Positions 1 to 7,893 are shown, counted from the first letter of the stretch. The stretch: DNA of 15,761 bases from Methanomicrobia archaeon (GCA_023133315.1 JAGLWR010000009.1:1-15761); one strand, 5' to 3'. The notes: generated by a model from the letters alone, not told the origin. Numbers and translations: made by a program.

Positions 1-1
1 T

Positions 2-658
2 ATGTGGTCTACTGTGGTGAGGCCTTTAGAAGGTTACAGATTCTATATATTTTTAGCTATGCCTTTTTCCTTAGTTTCCGCATTGTTCTTGGACAACATA
101 AGAAAAGATCTGGACAGGGAAGTTCTGGGGGTAGTTCTTATCTCGGCGATAGCGATAATCAGTTTAACGGGATTATCCTCTTATAATATGGAATGGAAAT
201 TGACAAATGCGGGTGTGAACGAGAGAGAGTATGATGCTGCACTGTGGTTCAGGGAAAACACAGATGATTCTGCACGGATAGTTGCTGATTACTACACTGC
301 ACAGATGTTCGGAGGTGTCTGCGGTGGAAAGGCGCTTCTCGGTGGATTGTTTCCATTAAGAAATATTGATTTCAATCCATATATTAAAGCGCCGTCACAG
401 GTGCAGGACGATATCTATGATTTTTATTCTACCGATGATATCGATCTTACATTTGAAATAATAGAACGATACGGGATAACACATGCCTTTATATCGAGAA
501 ATATGGAAACTTCGGGATGGTTTGGAGGGTATAAAACAGAGGGATTTGGAGTCCCAGTAAATCATAGGAAATTTGAAAACGAAGAGCATTTTGAACTGGT
601 ATATTCTGATAACGACGTAAAGATCTATAAAATTTTAAATAGTTATGAAAACTCATAG
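2..658 (+). CDS. C-terminal part of a polytopic membrane protein, probably a GT-C-type glycosyltransferase (5' end outside window)
   Basis: The reading frame is open to the left edge, so the ATG at base 2 is probably an internal Met and the gene starts outside the window. The visible 218 residues begin with two hydrophobic segments (about 12-32 and 41-60) and continue as a soluble domain of about 150 residues. That is the layout of the C-terminus of GT-C-fold glycosyltransferases and STT3-like proteins: last membrane helices with an RPLEGYRF-type loop, then an extracytoplasmic domain opening with a 'WFRENT..ARIVADYY' stretch and closing with 'FELVYSDNDVKIYKI'. This last pattern is common in such proteins just before the stop. 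No WWDYG motif of oligosaccharyltransferases is present in the part seen. The stop overlaps the next gene by 14 bp, suggesting cotranscription. The family call is an inference from topology and general sequence character; the activity is unknown. Confidence 0.55.
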   Translation: MWSTVVRPLEGYRFYIFLAMPFSLVSALFLDNIRKDLDREVLGVVLISAIAIISLTGLSSYNMEWKLTNAGVNEREYDAALWFRENTDDSARIVADYYTAQMFGGVCGGKALLGGLFPLRNIDFNPYIKAPSQVQDDIYDFYSTDDIDLTFEIIERYGITHAFISRNMETSGWFGGYKTEGFGVPVNHRKFENEEHFELVYSDNDVKIYKILNSYENS

Positions 659-1754
659 AATGATTTCACTGGCGTGGCTGTTTTTCTTAACGGTCAATGG
701 TATAATGTTTCCAATACTTCCTATCTACATTCATCTTCTTAGTGAGAGTTATATTTACGTAGGGTTAATAAATGCCCTTCCCGCTCTGATGTTCATGGTT
801 ATGAGCTTTATATGGGGTGTTATCTCCGATAAAATAGGGAAAAGAAAAGAAATTATATTTTTTTCGTGCTCCATAGGTGCTTTGATGTATTTTTCCTTTG
901 ATTTTTTAAATGCTGAGTCTCTTATCGTTATGAGAACGGTCCAATCCGTATTTCTTGCTGGTGCATATTTAGTTCCTGCCCTGCTGACAGAATATTTCCC
1001 TGAAGAAAAGGGTAAGGCGTTAGGAAATTTTCAGAGATTCGGGGCTCTGGGCTGGTTAATTGGGGGACTGGGTGCTGGGTATCTATATAACTCTGGATAT
1101 ATCTTTGTTGTCTCAGGACTCCTTACTCTGATATTCGCATTTTTAATGATGACTATAGAAGAAATACCTAAGAGTGCTTTTAAAGAGTTTTATTTCTTTA
1201 AATTTGGAAATTTTAAAGTTTTAACTTATCTTTCCTTGGCTACGATCGTTCTGATAACATCCGCCGGGATTGTTTCTGGCCTTTTTTCTGTGTATATGAA
1301 GGGATTCGGGGTCTCTGAAATCAACATCGGGAGGGTCTCTGCCCTCACGGGTCTCTGTGTTGCTCTGACCATATCTCTAGCGGGGAAGATCTGCGATACT
1401 TTTGGAAGTGAAAAAATATTTGTGTTTACAAGTTTTTCGTACATGTGGATCTGGATAGCTCTCAGTCTCACCAACAATATGGTTATTTTTGCTATAATAT
1501 ATGCGATACCTGCCTACTCCTTCTTTTTCACAAGTACAAACTCAATGGCCGCGAATGCTACGTCTATGGAAGAAAGAGGAAGGGGTATAGGATTAGTAAA
1601 CTCCTCAATGTGGCTGGGAAACTTTGCAGGTCCCCTAATTGGAGGTTTCTTGGCGCAACTATTTAACATTCCCCTTGCATTTAAATTTGCTGGCTTTTTG
1701 TGCATATTTTCCACGATCTTGGCTCTGTATTTGCGAAGGGTTTATAAGAGGTAA
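645..1754 (+). CDS. Major facilitator superfamily transporter
   Basis: A 369-residue, highly hydrophobic protein with about 12 predicted membrane helices. The loop between helices 2 and 3 carries the MFS motif A (GVISDKIGKRKE, about residues 58-69), and a degenerate second copy (GKICDTFGSEK) follows around residues 246-256, as expected from the two six-helix halves. The segment GRGIGLVNSSMWLGNFAGPLIGG near residues 313-335 resembles the conserved helix 11 region of drug/metabolite efflux members. The substrate cannot be read from the sequence; multidrug efflux or export of a small metabolite are both possible. The start ATG lies inside the preceding gene (14 bp overlap), so the two are probably one transcription unit. 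At 369 residues it is slightly shorter than typical MFS proteins, but both halves are present. Confidence 0.88.
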   Translation: MKTHRMISLAWLFFLTVNGIMFPILPIYIHLLSESYIYVGLINALPALMFMVMSFIWGVISDKIGKRKEIIFFSCSIGALMYFSFDFLNAESLIVMRTVQSVFLAGAYLVPALLTEYFPEEKGKALGNFQRFGALGWLIGGLGAGYLYNSGYIFVVSGLLTLIFAFLMMTIEEIPKSAFKEFYFFKFGNFKVLTYLSLATIVLITSAGIVSGLFSVYMKGFGVSEINIGRVSALTGLCVALTISLAGKICDTFGSEKIFVFTSFSYMWIWIALSLTNNMVIFAIIYAIPAYSFFFTSTNSMAANATSMEERGRGIGLVNSSMWLGNFAGPLIGGFLAQLFNIPLAFKFAGFLCIFSTILALYLRRVYKR

Positions 1755-1851
1755 AATCAACTTATTCTTATTATATCTATTCAAATTAATGGTGCAATTC
1801 CTTTAGCAAAACTGTACATGCTATACTTAGATATGATAGGTAATCCTTAAT

Positions 1852-1860
1852 GTATTTAAT
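1852..1860 (+). promoter_or_regulatory. Box A (TATA) promoter of the radical SAM gene
   Basis: The run GTATTTAAT is centred about 23 bp before the tandem ATG ATG at 1879-1884. No Shine-Dalgarno sequence stands in front of those codons, so the transcript is probably leaderless or nearly so. The 124-bp gap from the preceding transporter gene holds nothing else I can recognise. Confidence 0.45.
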
Positions 1861-1878
1861 CTCAAAAGTTATATTTCT

Positions 1879-2880
1879 ATGATGGAAATCTGCAGTATAT
1901 GTAAGAAAGAAAAGGAGATATCGAGATCTTTAGGAATCTGCATAGATTGTATAAGAGATAGATTTGAAAAATCCCTTCCGTACATAAAGAAGGCGCATAA
2001 AAAAGAAATTTACTCCGAAGACGGTGTTACATGTGGTATCTGTATAAGAAGATGCAGGATACCCGAGGGAGAGAAAGGATACTGTGAGGCTAGAAAGAAT
2101 ACGGGAGGAAAGATAATCCCGAAAACAGGTTCTGATGAGTATGCTTTTGTTGAGTGCTACTATGATCTCCTTCCTACAAACTGCGTGGCCGCAGATTTCT
2201 GTGGGGAGAAGGAGTCAAAAAGAGGGAAGAATCTGGCAGTTTTCTATGGTTTTTGCAACTTTGACTGTCTGTTCTGTCAGAACTGGAACTATAAAAACGT
2301 TGAAAGAAAAATGAGTGTGGACGATCTTTTGTTTTTTGTGGACGATGAAACTAAATGTATATGTTTCTTTGGAGGAGATCCCACTCCGCAGATATTTCAT
2401 GCATTAAAAGCTGCAGAAAGAAGTGAGAGGGCAAGAATATGCTGGGAAACTAATGGATCTTTTTCATGTGGACTGGCAAAAAAAGTAGGAGATGTTTCAT
2501 ACAGAACTGGTGGAACTATAAAATTTGATATAAAGGCTTTTTCAAATTCAATTTACATGGCATTGTGTGGAGTGAAAAAGGAAAATACTTTCAAAAATTT
2601 CAAATTCATATACAAAAACTTTAGAAGAGAGGATCCGCCAATCCTTGTTGCGTCCACCCCCCTTGTTCCTGGATATGTAGATGTTTTCGAAGTAGAAAAA
2701 ATATCAGAGTTTATAGCCAGCATAGATCCAAACATACCGTACGCACTCCTTGCCTTCCATCCCGATCACAAAATGATGGATCTGCCTAATACATCAAAAG
2801 ATCTTGCCACATCTTGCTTCAATGCTGCAAAAGAGCACCTCGAAAGAGTAAAGATAGGAAATGTATGGCTTTTAAAATAA
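1879..2880 (+). CDS. Radical SAM enzyme, PflA-like (COG1180 type), with N-terminal cysteine clusters
   Basis: A 333-residue protein. The radical SAM cluster motif CxxxCxxC is C126-C130-C133 (GFCNFDCLFCQNW), which binds the [4Fe-4S] cluster that cleaves S-adenosylmethionine. A GGDPTP motif around residue 165 takes the place of the usual GGEP in SAM binding. Before the core are a possible zinc ribbon (C5xxC8 and C21xxC24), a CxxC-x3-C-x9-C cluster (C52, C55, C59, C69: 'CGICIRRC..GYC') shared with pyruvate formate-lyase activating enzyme homologues, and three more cysteines (C93, C102 in LPTNCVA, C108). The family is broad and the substrate is unknown; activation of a glycyl radical enzyme is only one option, and no such enzyme is nearby. 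It appears to be a single-gene unit between its own box A and the atpB promoter. Two ATG codons in tandem could serve as start; I use the first. Confidence 0.82.
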   Translation: MMEICSICKKEKEISRSLGICIDCIRDRFEKSLPYIKKAHKKEIYSEDGVTCGICIRRCRIPEGEKGYCEARKNTGGKIIPKTGSDEYAFVECYYDLLPTNCVAADFCGEKESKRGKNLAVFYGFCNFDCLFCQNWNYKNVERKMSVDDLLFFVDDETKCICFFGGDPTPQIFHALKAAERSERARICWETNGSFSCGLAKKVGDVSYRTGGTIKFDIKAFSNSIYMALCGVKKENTFKNFKFIYKNFRREDPPILVASTPLVPGYVDVFEVEKISEFIASIDPNIPYALLAFHPDHKMMDLPNTSKDLATSCFNAAKEHLERVKIGNVWLLK

Positions 2881-2895
2881 CCCCTTTCGAGAAAC

Positions 2896-2936
2896 CTTTT
2901 TATAAAAGACATTCTTATGGAAATTGTAAAGTGATC
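2896..2936 (+). promoter_or_regulatory. Box A and ribosome binding site of atpB
   Basis: CTTTTATAAAAG at 2896-2907 is a near-consensus box A; a start about 26 bp downstream (about 2928) gives a leader of about 11 nt. GTGATC at 2931-2936 matches the complement of the archaeal 16S rRNA 3' end (GATCACCTCC) and sits two bases before the ATG, which fixes the start at 2939. A separate promoter here means atpB and atpD do not depend on an upstream atpA. Confidence 0.65.
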
Positions 2937-2938
2937 GT

Positions 2939-4318
2939 ATGAAACTGAAGGAGTATTCAACCATAAGAGAGATCTCGGGACCATTGATGATCGTTGAAAA
3001 AGTAGAAAATGTGGGATATGGGGAGGTAGTTGAGGTCATCGTTTCTGATGATGAGACAAGGCTTGGTCAGGTGCTGGAAACTTCCACTGATATGGCAGTT
3101 GTTCAGGTATTTGAAGGAACTACGAGCCTTGATACACGCCATACAAGGGTAAGATTTACTGGAGAGCCTATAAGACTTGCTGTATCTGATGATATGCTCG
3201 GTAGAGTATTTACAGGCATCGGAAAACCTATCGAAGGACCTGATATAATCCCGGAGGACGAGCTGGATATTAATGGATCTCCTATTAACCCGTATGCTCG
3301 TGAGTATCCGAGAGATTTTATTCAAACGGGCATCTCTACCATAGATGGAATGAATACTCTTGTAAGAGGGCAAAAATTACCGATATTCTCAGGATCGGGA
3401 CTTCCACATAATGATCTCGCTGCTCAGATAGCGAGACAGGCCAAGGTGCCCGGAAAGGAGGAGGAGTTTAGCGTTGTATTTGCGGCTATGGGAATTACGT
3501 TTGAAGAGGCAAACTTCTTTATCAAAGATTTTGAGAGAACTGGAGCATTAGAAAGGGTGATAATGTTTTTGAATTTGGCTAACGATCCCTCAATTGAGAG
3601 GATAATAACGCCACGAACAGCATTAACATGCGCAGAGTATCTTGCTTTTGAAAAGGATATGCATATTCTGGTAATACTGACAGATATGACGAATTACTGC
3701 GAGGCTTTGAGGGAAATATCTGCAGCAAGAGAAGAGGTCCCTGCAAGGAGAGGGTATCCTGGATATATGTATACTGATCTAGCCTCCGTTTATGAAAGAG
3801 CTGGGAGAATAAAGGGAAAAAAAGGAAGCATAACACAAATGCCAATTCTTACTATGCCTGATGACGATATAAACCATCCCATTCCTGATCTCACCGGGTA
3901 CATCACAGAGGGTCAGACGATCCTTTCGAGAGAATTGCATAGAAAGAACATATATCCTCCGATAGAAGTTTCTCTTTCGTTATCACGATTGATGCAAAAA
4001 GGGATTGGCGAGGAAAGGACCAGAGAGGACCATTCTGGGGTTGCTTCTCAATTGTTCGGTGCATATGCCGAGGGGAAAGAGTTGAGAGATCTTGTCGCCG
4101 TTGTTGGAGAAGAAGCTCTGAGCATCTCTGATAAAAAATATCTAAAGTTTGCGGATGAATTTGAAAAAAGGTTTGTAAATCAAGATAGGGGAGAAGATAG
4201 GAGTATTGAAGAGACCCTTGACCTTGGTTGGGAATTATTATCACTGTTTCCTGAATCTGAACTGAAAAGAGTAGATCCTGAATATATTGAAAAATATTAT
4301 AAAGGTGAAAAGTATTGA
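2939..4318 (+). CDS. atpB: A-type ATP synthase subunit B (regulatory, non-catalytic)
   Basis: A 459-residue protein, the usual length for the family. The N-terminal beta-barrel begins 'YSTIREISGPLMIVEKVENVGYGE'. The central region has GRVFTGIGKPIEGP (about residues 88-101), FIQTGISTIDGMNTLVRGQKLP, and SGSGLPHNDLAAQIARQA (about residues 151-168) where the catalytic A subunit would carry a P-loop. The lack of GxxxxGKT is what marks this as subunit B. It alternates with subunit A in the hexameric head of the membrane ATP synthase. It has its own promoter and GTGATC ribosome binding site, and its stop (TGA) overlaps the TTG start of the D subunit gene. In most archaea atpA lies immediately upstream; here the upstream gene is a radical SAM enzyme, so the operon is split. 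Confidence 0.97.
   Translation: MKLKEYSTIREISGPLMIVEKVENVGYGEVVEVIVSDDETRLGQVLETSTDMAVVQVFEGTTSLDTRHTRVRFTGEPIRLAVSDDMLGRVFTGIGKPIEGPDIIPEDELDINGSPINPYAREYPRDFIQTGISTIDGMNTLVRGQKLPIFSGSGLPHNDLAAQIARQAKVPGKEEEFSVVFAAMGITFEEANFFIKDFERTGALERVIMFLNLANDPSIERIITPRTALTCAEYLAFEKDMHILVILTDMTNYCEALREISAAREEVPARRGYPGYMYTDLASVYERAGRIKGKKGSITQMPILTMPDDDINHPIPDLTGYITEGQTILSRELHRKNIYPPIEVSLSLSRLMQKGIGEERTREDHSGVASQLFGAYAEGKELRDLVAVVGEEALSISDKKYLKFADEFEKRFVNQDRGEDRSIEETLDLGWELLSLFPESELKRVDPEYIEKYYKGEKY
4304..4317 (+). promoter_or_regulatory. Ribosome binding site and TTG start of atpD
   Basis: GGTGA at 4304-4308 lies six bases before a TTG codon at 4315-4317 that overlaps the atpB stop (TTGA). The protein from this TTG (KEIKATRSALLRL...) begins exactly where archaeal D subunits begin, so TTG is the likely start codon and the two genes are translationally coupled. 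Confidence 0.7.
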
Positions 4319-4944
4319 AGGAGATAAAGGCGACACGATCAGCTTTATTAAGACTAAACAGGAGGGTTTTGCTGGCCGAAAGAGGACATAGACTTTTAAA
4401 AGAGAAAAGAGACGTTCTTGTTATAGAATTTTTTACTATCTTTGAGGATCAGAAGTATTTGAGGAGAAAAGTCAATGAAGACCTTAAAGATGCCTTTAAA
4501 ACTTATATGAAGCTAAAAATTGTGGATAGAGACACAGAAAATCTTGCTGCAGTGCTTCCTAAAACACAGAGCCCTGAGATAGAAATAAAAAGAAAAAATA
4601 TTATGGGCGTTACTGTTCCTTTAATAACCCTGAAAAAAAACAAAGGGGGCCTTTCCGAGAGGGGATATAATCTATATACTTCTTCTACACTTTTAGACGA
4701 CGTTTATGATAAGTTTGAAAAGATACTTGAGGAGATAGTAAGACTTGGAGAGATAGAGAAATCAGTTAAACTTCTGGCCAAGGACATCGAAAAAACAAAA
4801 AGAAGAGTAAATGCATTGGAGTACATAATAATACCTGCCCTGGAAAATAAGAGAAGATTTATTCAATTTCAACTAGATGAAAGGGAAAGAGAGGATTTTT
4901 TTAGGATGAAGAGGGTTAAAAGCCTTATGGAAAGTAAAGTTTAA
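4315..4944 (+). CDS. atpD: A-type ATP synthase subunit D (central stalk)
   Basis: A 209-residue, highly charged, helical protein of typical subunit D length. The N-terminus 'IKATRSALLRLNRRVLLAERGHRLLKEKRDVLV' matches the family pattern of a long helix ending in LLKxKRD, and the C-terminal half ('RRVNALEYIIIPALENKRRFIQFQLDERERED', about residues 162-193) is the other conserved block, forming the second strand of the antiparallel coiled-coil shaft. It rotates inside the A3B3 head and couples catalysis to ion flow. It starts at a TTG that overlaps the atpB stop by 4 bp. No further ATP synthase gene follows: the next gene, after a 50-bp gap with its own box A, is PRPP synthase. Confidence 0.95.
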   Translation: MKEIKATRSALLRLNRRVLLAERGHRLLKEKRDVLVIEFFTIFEDQKYLRRKVNEDLKDAFKTYMKLKIVDRDTENLAAVLPKTQSPEIEIKRKNIMGVTVPLITLKKNKGGLSERGYNLYTSSTLLDDVYDKFEKILEEIVRLGEIEKSVKLLAKDIEKTKRRVNALEYIIIPALENKRRFIQFQLDEREREDFFRMKRVKSLMESKV

Positions 4945-4952
4945 AAGGATAA

Positions 4953-4990
4953 ATTTATTAATATATTGGTTGCATAGTATATCTTGGTGT
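4953..4990 (+). promoter_or_regulatory. Box A and weak ribosome binding site of prs
   Basis: ATTTATTAATAT at 4953-4964 is box A-like, with a predicted start near 4985. GGTGT at 4986-4990 stands four bases ahead of the ATG at 4995, a weak match to the GGTGATC site seen at other genes here. Confidence 0.45.
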
Positions 4991-4994
4991 AAAA

Positions 4995-5855
4995 ATGTAT
5001 GTGACCGGAATCTCTTCAAAAACCATAATAGAAAAACTGCCCTATGAAAAGATAGAGACAGAGTATCGGGAGTTTCCTGATGGTGAAATATATATCAGAT
5101 TCGAGGAAAAAATAAAGAAAATTAGAGAGATTCTTATAGTCCAGTCTCTCTATTATCCTCAAAATACACATTTAATACAGTTATTTTTTATGCTCGACAC
5201 GTGCAAAGAATTGGGTATAAAAGTTCATCTTTTTGTTCCCTATCTGGCGTATGCCCGGCAGGATAAGAGTTTTAAAAAGTATGAGTGCGTATCCTCAAAA
5301 ACTGTATTAGAGATTCTCGATTCTTTTGATTTAAAGAGTTTTTATACAGTTGACGTTCATGAAAAAAAACTGCTGAAGCATATAAAAACAGAATCAAAAA
5401 ACGTAACGGCGACATCGGTAATTGGTAGGTATCTCGAGAAAGAAGATCTGAAAGATCCTGTAATAATATCGCCGGATGAAGGAGCGGTAGATATAGCGAA
5501 GAGGGTGGCTGAAATCTTGGACTGTGAGTATGATTACCTGGAAAAGAAAAGGATATCTGGACATATTGTAGAGACAAAGCCCAAGAGTATAAATACAAAA
5601 GGAAGGGACGTCGTAATTGTGGATGATATGATATCAACAGGAGGTACAATGGTAAAAGCGTGCGAGATTTTAAAGAAAGAGGGAACAAGAAAAGTATTGG
5701 CTGGAGCTACTCATTTACTGATGGTAGGAGATGTAGAAGAGAAGCTTAAGAAGGTAGGTATAGATAAAATCTTTGGAACTGATACAATACCTCACAAATA
5801 CTCGTCTATTAGTGTCGCTCCTCTCATTGAGGAAGAGTTAAAGATCATGCTTTAA
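4995..5855 (+). CDS. prs: Ribose-phosphate pyrophosphokinase (PRPP synthase)
   Basis: A 286-residue protein, typical of archaeal PRPP synthases. It transfers pyrophosphate from ATP to ribose 5-phosphate, making PRPP for purine, pyrimidine, histidine and tryptophan synthesis. Motifs in order: FPDGE at residues 27-31, VPYLAYARQDK at 81-91 (ATP binding), DVH at 120-122 (metal binding), SPDEGA at 159-164 and the PRPP-binding loop VVIVDDMISTGGT at 206-218, followed by the usual GATH at 237-240. The ATG has a box A and a weak GGTG upstream. The next gene starts two bases after the stop, so they probably form a two-gene operon. purB in the same window also belongs to nucleotide synthesis but is about 8 kb away and separately transcribed. 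Confidence 0.95.
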   Translation: MYVTGISSKTIIEKLPYEKIETEYREFPDGEIYIRFEEKIKKIREILIVQSLYYPQNTHLIQLFFMLDTCKELGIKVHLFVPYLAYARQDKSFKKYECVSSKTVLEILDSFDLKSFYTVDVHEKKLLKHIKTESKNVTATSVIGRYLEKEDLKDPVIISPDEGAVDIAKRVAEILDCEYDYLEKKRISGHIVETKPKSINTKGRDVVIVDDMISTGGTMVKACEILKKEGTRKVLAGATHLLMVGDVEEKLKKVGIDKIFGTDTIPHKYSSISVAPLIEEELKIML

Positions 5856-5857
5856 AA

Positions 5858-6328
5858 ATGAAAGAAAAATTAGTGCCTTTAAAAGATCAGAGATTTGGAT
5901 GTCAGATGTGCGGGGAGTGCTGCAGAAACCGGTGGGTACCTTTAAGTTTGAGAGATATATTCAGAATGAATGGTGTAACCCCTATAGAGGCTTTTCTTTT
6001 AATCTGGAATGAAAAGAAGCTTGTCATAGATAGAAGGGAATGGGATAATGGATGTGTCTTTTTGAAAGATAATATATGTGAAATAAATAAAATAAAACCT
6101 CTTATCTGCAGATTGTATCCAGTAGCCTTGTCAGAAGTTCCTATTTTAAAGAGGAATGTTCCATATTATCTAAAAAATGATAAAAAAATATATTTGTATC
6201 TTGACAAAAGCTGCAAAGGCATTGGGAAAGGAAAAAAGTTTGATATTGAGAAGATACTGGATCTCTGTGAAATAATTATTCAAGAATTGAAAGAAACGTC
6301 TCTGGAAAAATTGATAGATATAATTTAA
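5858..6328 (+). CDS. YkgJ-family cysteine cluster protein (CxxCxxCC)
   Basis: A 156-residue protein with the family signature CxxCxxCC at residues 15-22 (CQMCGECC), then C66 and C74 in 'GCVFLKDNICEI' and C84 in 'PLICRLYP'. This set of conserved cysteines is thought to bind iron or zinc; annotations as Fe-S oxidoreductase are common, but the family's biochemical role is not established. A further Cys lies in 'DKSCKG' near residue 117. It begins two bases after the stop of the PRPP synthase gene and has no promoter of its own, so it is almost certainly cotranscribed. The 10-bp gap after it separates it from the convergent pth2 gene. Confidence 0.85.
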   Translation: MKEKLVPLKDQRFGCQMCGECCRNRWVPLSLRDIFRMNGVTPIEAFLLIWNEKKLVIDRREWDNGCVFLKDNICEINKIKPLICRLYPVALSEVPILKRNVPYYLKNDKKIYLYLDKSCKGIGKGKKFDIEKILDLCEIIIQELKETSLEKLIDII

Positions 6329-6338
6329 ATCCATTTTC

Positions 6339-6683
6339 TTATAAAAGTTTTAAATTCCCTGTATATTCGTCGATCTCCTCATCCTTCCACGGCCCTATGC
6401 CTATGCACGTTATAGTCTCTGGTGATATCTGTGTCATTCCTGCGTCCTTTATGAGAATAGTAGGAATTTTTCTCTTCGCCTTTTCATAGAGCTCTAAAAG
6501 CTTTTTTTTATTTTCTATCTTCAGAACTATTTTTTTCTGCCCTTCGTATACCCATTTATCATATACATCTGGATATTTTTTTCTACACCTCTCAGCTGAT
6601 GTTAATGAAGCATGTGCTACCTGTGAAGCTATCTTTCCTTTTCCAAGCTTTAAATCTGCTCTGATTGCTATAACCTGTTTCAT
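6339..6683 (-). CDS. pth2: Peptidyl-tRNA hydrolase, Pth2 type
   Basis: A 114-residue cytoplasmic enzyme that releases peptides from prematurely dissociated peptidyl-tRNA. It shows the Pth2 signature across its length: 'VIAIRADLKLGKGKIASQVAHAS' at about residues 4-26 (with the conserved GKGK and the AHA helix), 'KIVLKIENKKKLLELYEKAK' in the middle, and 'PTILIKDAGMTQISPETITCIGIGPW' toward the end, including DAG and IGP. The length is standard for archaea. Its ATG overlaps the TGA of the upstream OB-fold gene (ATGA), so the two are translationally coupled. No independent promoter is visible. Confidence 0.95.
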   Translation of the reverse strand: MKQVIAIRADLKLGKGKIASQVAHASLTSAERCRKKYPDVYDKWVYEGQKKIVLKIENKKKLLELYEKAKRKIPTILIKDAGMTQISPETITCIGIGPWKDEEIDEYTGNLKLL

Positions 6684-7828
6684 TCCTTCACATCCAGTAA
6701 AATAACATCTTCATTGTTTTCCAAGAAGAACGCAAGTTTTTTTCCTTCGCAGTGATATAAATCTAATCCGTGCTCCAGAAACTTTTTTGCTTCTTCAGCG
6801 TATACAGATATTTTGTAGTCTCCTATATATAAATATAGATGTCCTCTAACGTTTTCTACTCTCTCTACTGAGCCTTCCCCCCAAAATCTCCCTTTCGGTA
6901 TTTCGTTATGAAGATCATATATAAAAATATCATCGGAAACAATATAAGCCTCGCCTACGAGCATCGGTTCCGATCTGAACTCTTTATAAACTCCTGAGAC
7001 TTCAATAATGTACTCTTCATACGCTTCTCCCTTTATGTATGCCTTTATTTTTCCAGTTTCGTCCTCTAACTCTATTAAATGCCCATCGTAATAGTATTTT
7101 CTTGATTTGACTTTTCCTCTAACAGTATAAACGTTTTTTAATTCCAAATCGCATATTTTATCTACTTTTTTTCCTAAATTTTCATAATAAAGACAGAAAA
7201 ACTCTTTGTTGAATATACCATACCCCTTGAGATGATCTCCGAAATCTGGGGATATCTCTTCCGGCATATTGAGTTTTATGTTGTTTATATAGCACTCATC
7301 CCCTCTTTTCTCAATTTTGCCTTCAAGATAATCGCACTCCAGAGAAAATATATCCTTTATGGTCACCCTCTTATTTTCTATTTCTCCTAAGATCCCTCCA
7401 ATTCCATTAAAATCAAAATTTACGTCAAAAATAAAACTTCCGAAATTAGTTTTAATTTTATTTTCTTCCACGTAACATCCAAAAAAAGATTTATTTAGTT
7501 TATAGATATCAAGTTCCTCTGGATAAATCTGAAACGCTGGAAATCCTCTTTTTATATATTTTTCTGGTGTCTTTTTTAATACTCCTTCAACGAGGATGTA
7601 ATCTCCTATATTTGTTTCCTCCAAGGAAAAAATCTCTATTCCTCTAACAACAAAAAATTTTTCGTATGATTCAGAAACAATCCCCCTCAAAATAACATAG
7701 TTCTCTAAGTAATTTCTAGGATCAGAAGAGATCTCCTTTGGGCTCAAATAAAGAGAGAGAACAAATAATGAACTCAGTCCGACCAACGATGTCACTAAGG
7801 CTACTCCCAACAATCTTTTATTTTGCAT
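6680..7828 (-). CDS. Membrane-anchored protein with several predicted OB-fold domains, unknown function
   Basis: I do not recognise a named family. From the ATG at 7826-7828 the protein has 382 residues: a short positive N-terminus (QNKR), one membrane helix (about 6-27), then a beta-rich domain region that should lie outside the membrane by the positive-inside rule. At least three segments read like OB folds: about 43-108 (VILRGIVSES...GDYILVEGVL), about 233-300 (YTVRGKVKSRKYYYDGHLIELEDETGKIKAYI, the most canonical) and about 315-380 (FWGEGSVERVENVRGHLYLYIGDYKISVY). The middle one resembles the tRNA_anti/RecG-type nucleic acid binding OB pattern 'GxV....L.DxTGxI'. A TTG five codons upstream (7843) is the alternative start. 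Its end overlaps pth2; upstream on the same strand is tRNA-Lys. Nucleic acid binding is only an inference, and OB folds can also bind peptides or sugars. Confidence 0.7.
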   Translation of the reverse strand: MQNKRLLGVALVTSLVGLSSLFVLSLYLSPKEISSDPRNYLENYVILRGIVSESYEKFFVVRGIEIFSLEETNIGDYILVEGVLKKTPEKYIKRGFPAFQIYPEELDIYKLNKSFFGCYVEENKIKTNFGSFIFDVNFDFNGIGGILGEIENKRVTIKDIFSLECDYLEGKIEKRGDECYINNIKLNMPEEISPDFGDHLKGYGIFNKEFFCLYYENLGKKVDKICDLELKNVYTVRGKVKSRKYYYDGHLIELEDETGKIKAYIKGEAYEEYIIEVSGVYKEFRSEPMLVGEAYIVSDDIFIYDLHNEIPKGRFWGEGSVERVENVRGHLYLYIGDYKISVYAEEAKKFLEHGLDLYHCEGKKLAFFLENNEDVILLDVKE

Positions 7829-7848
7829 GATATTATTCTCCAAGAGGA

Positions 7849-7859
7849 TTTAAAAAATT
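7849..7859 (-). promoter_or_regulatory. Box A promoter of the OB-fold protein/pth2 operon
   Basis: On the minus strand AATTTTTTAAA is centred about 26 bp before the ATG at 7828, suggesting a nearly leaderless transcript. The T-run could equally help end transcription of the upstream tRNA. A GGAG at 7838-7841 would serve as ribosome binding site only if transcription started further upstream. Confidence 0.4.
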
Positions 7860-7893
7860 ATTGTTCCTCTAACTTATTGCCTACTTATGGTAG

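Noticed and set aside
2957..3373. 138-codon open frame on the minus strand inside atpB
   Set aside because: The plus strand is an unmistakable complete ATP synthase B subunit; the antisense product has no recognisable pattern.
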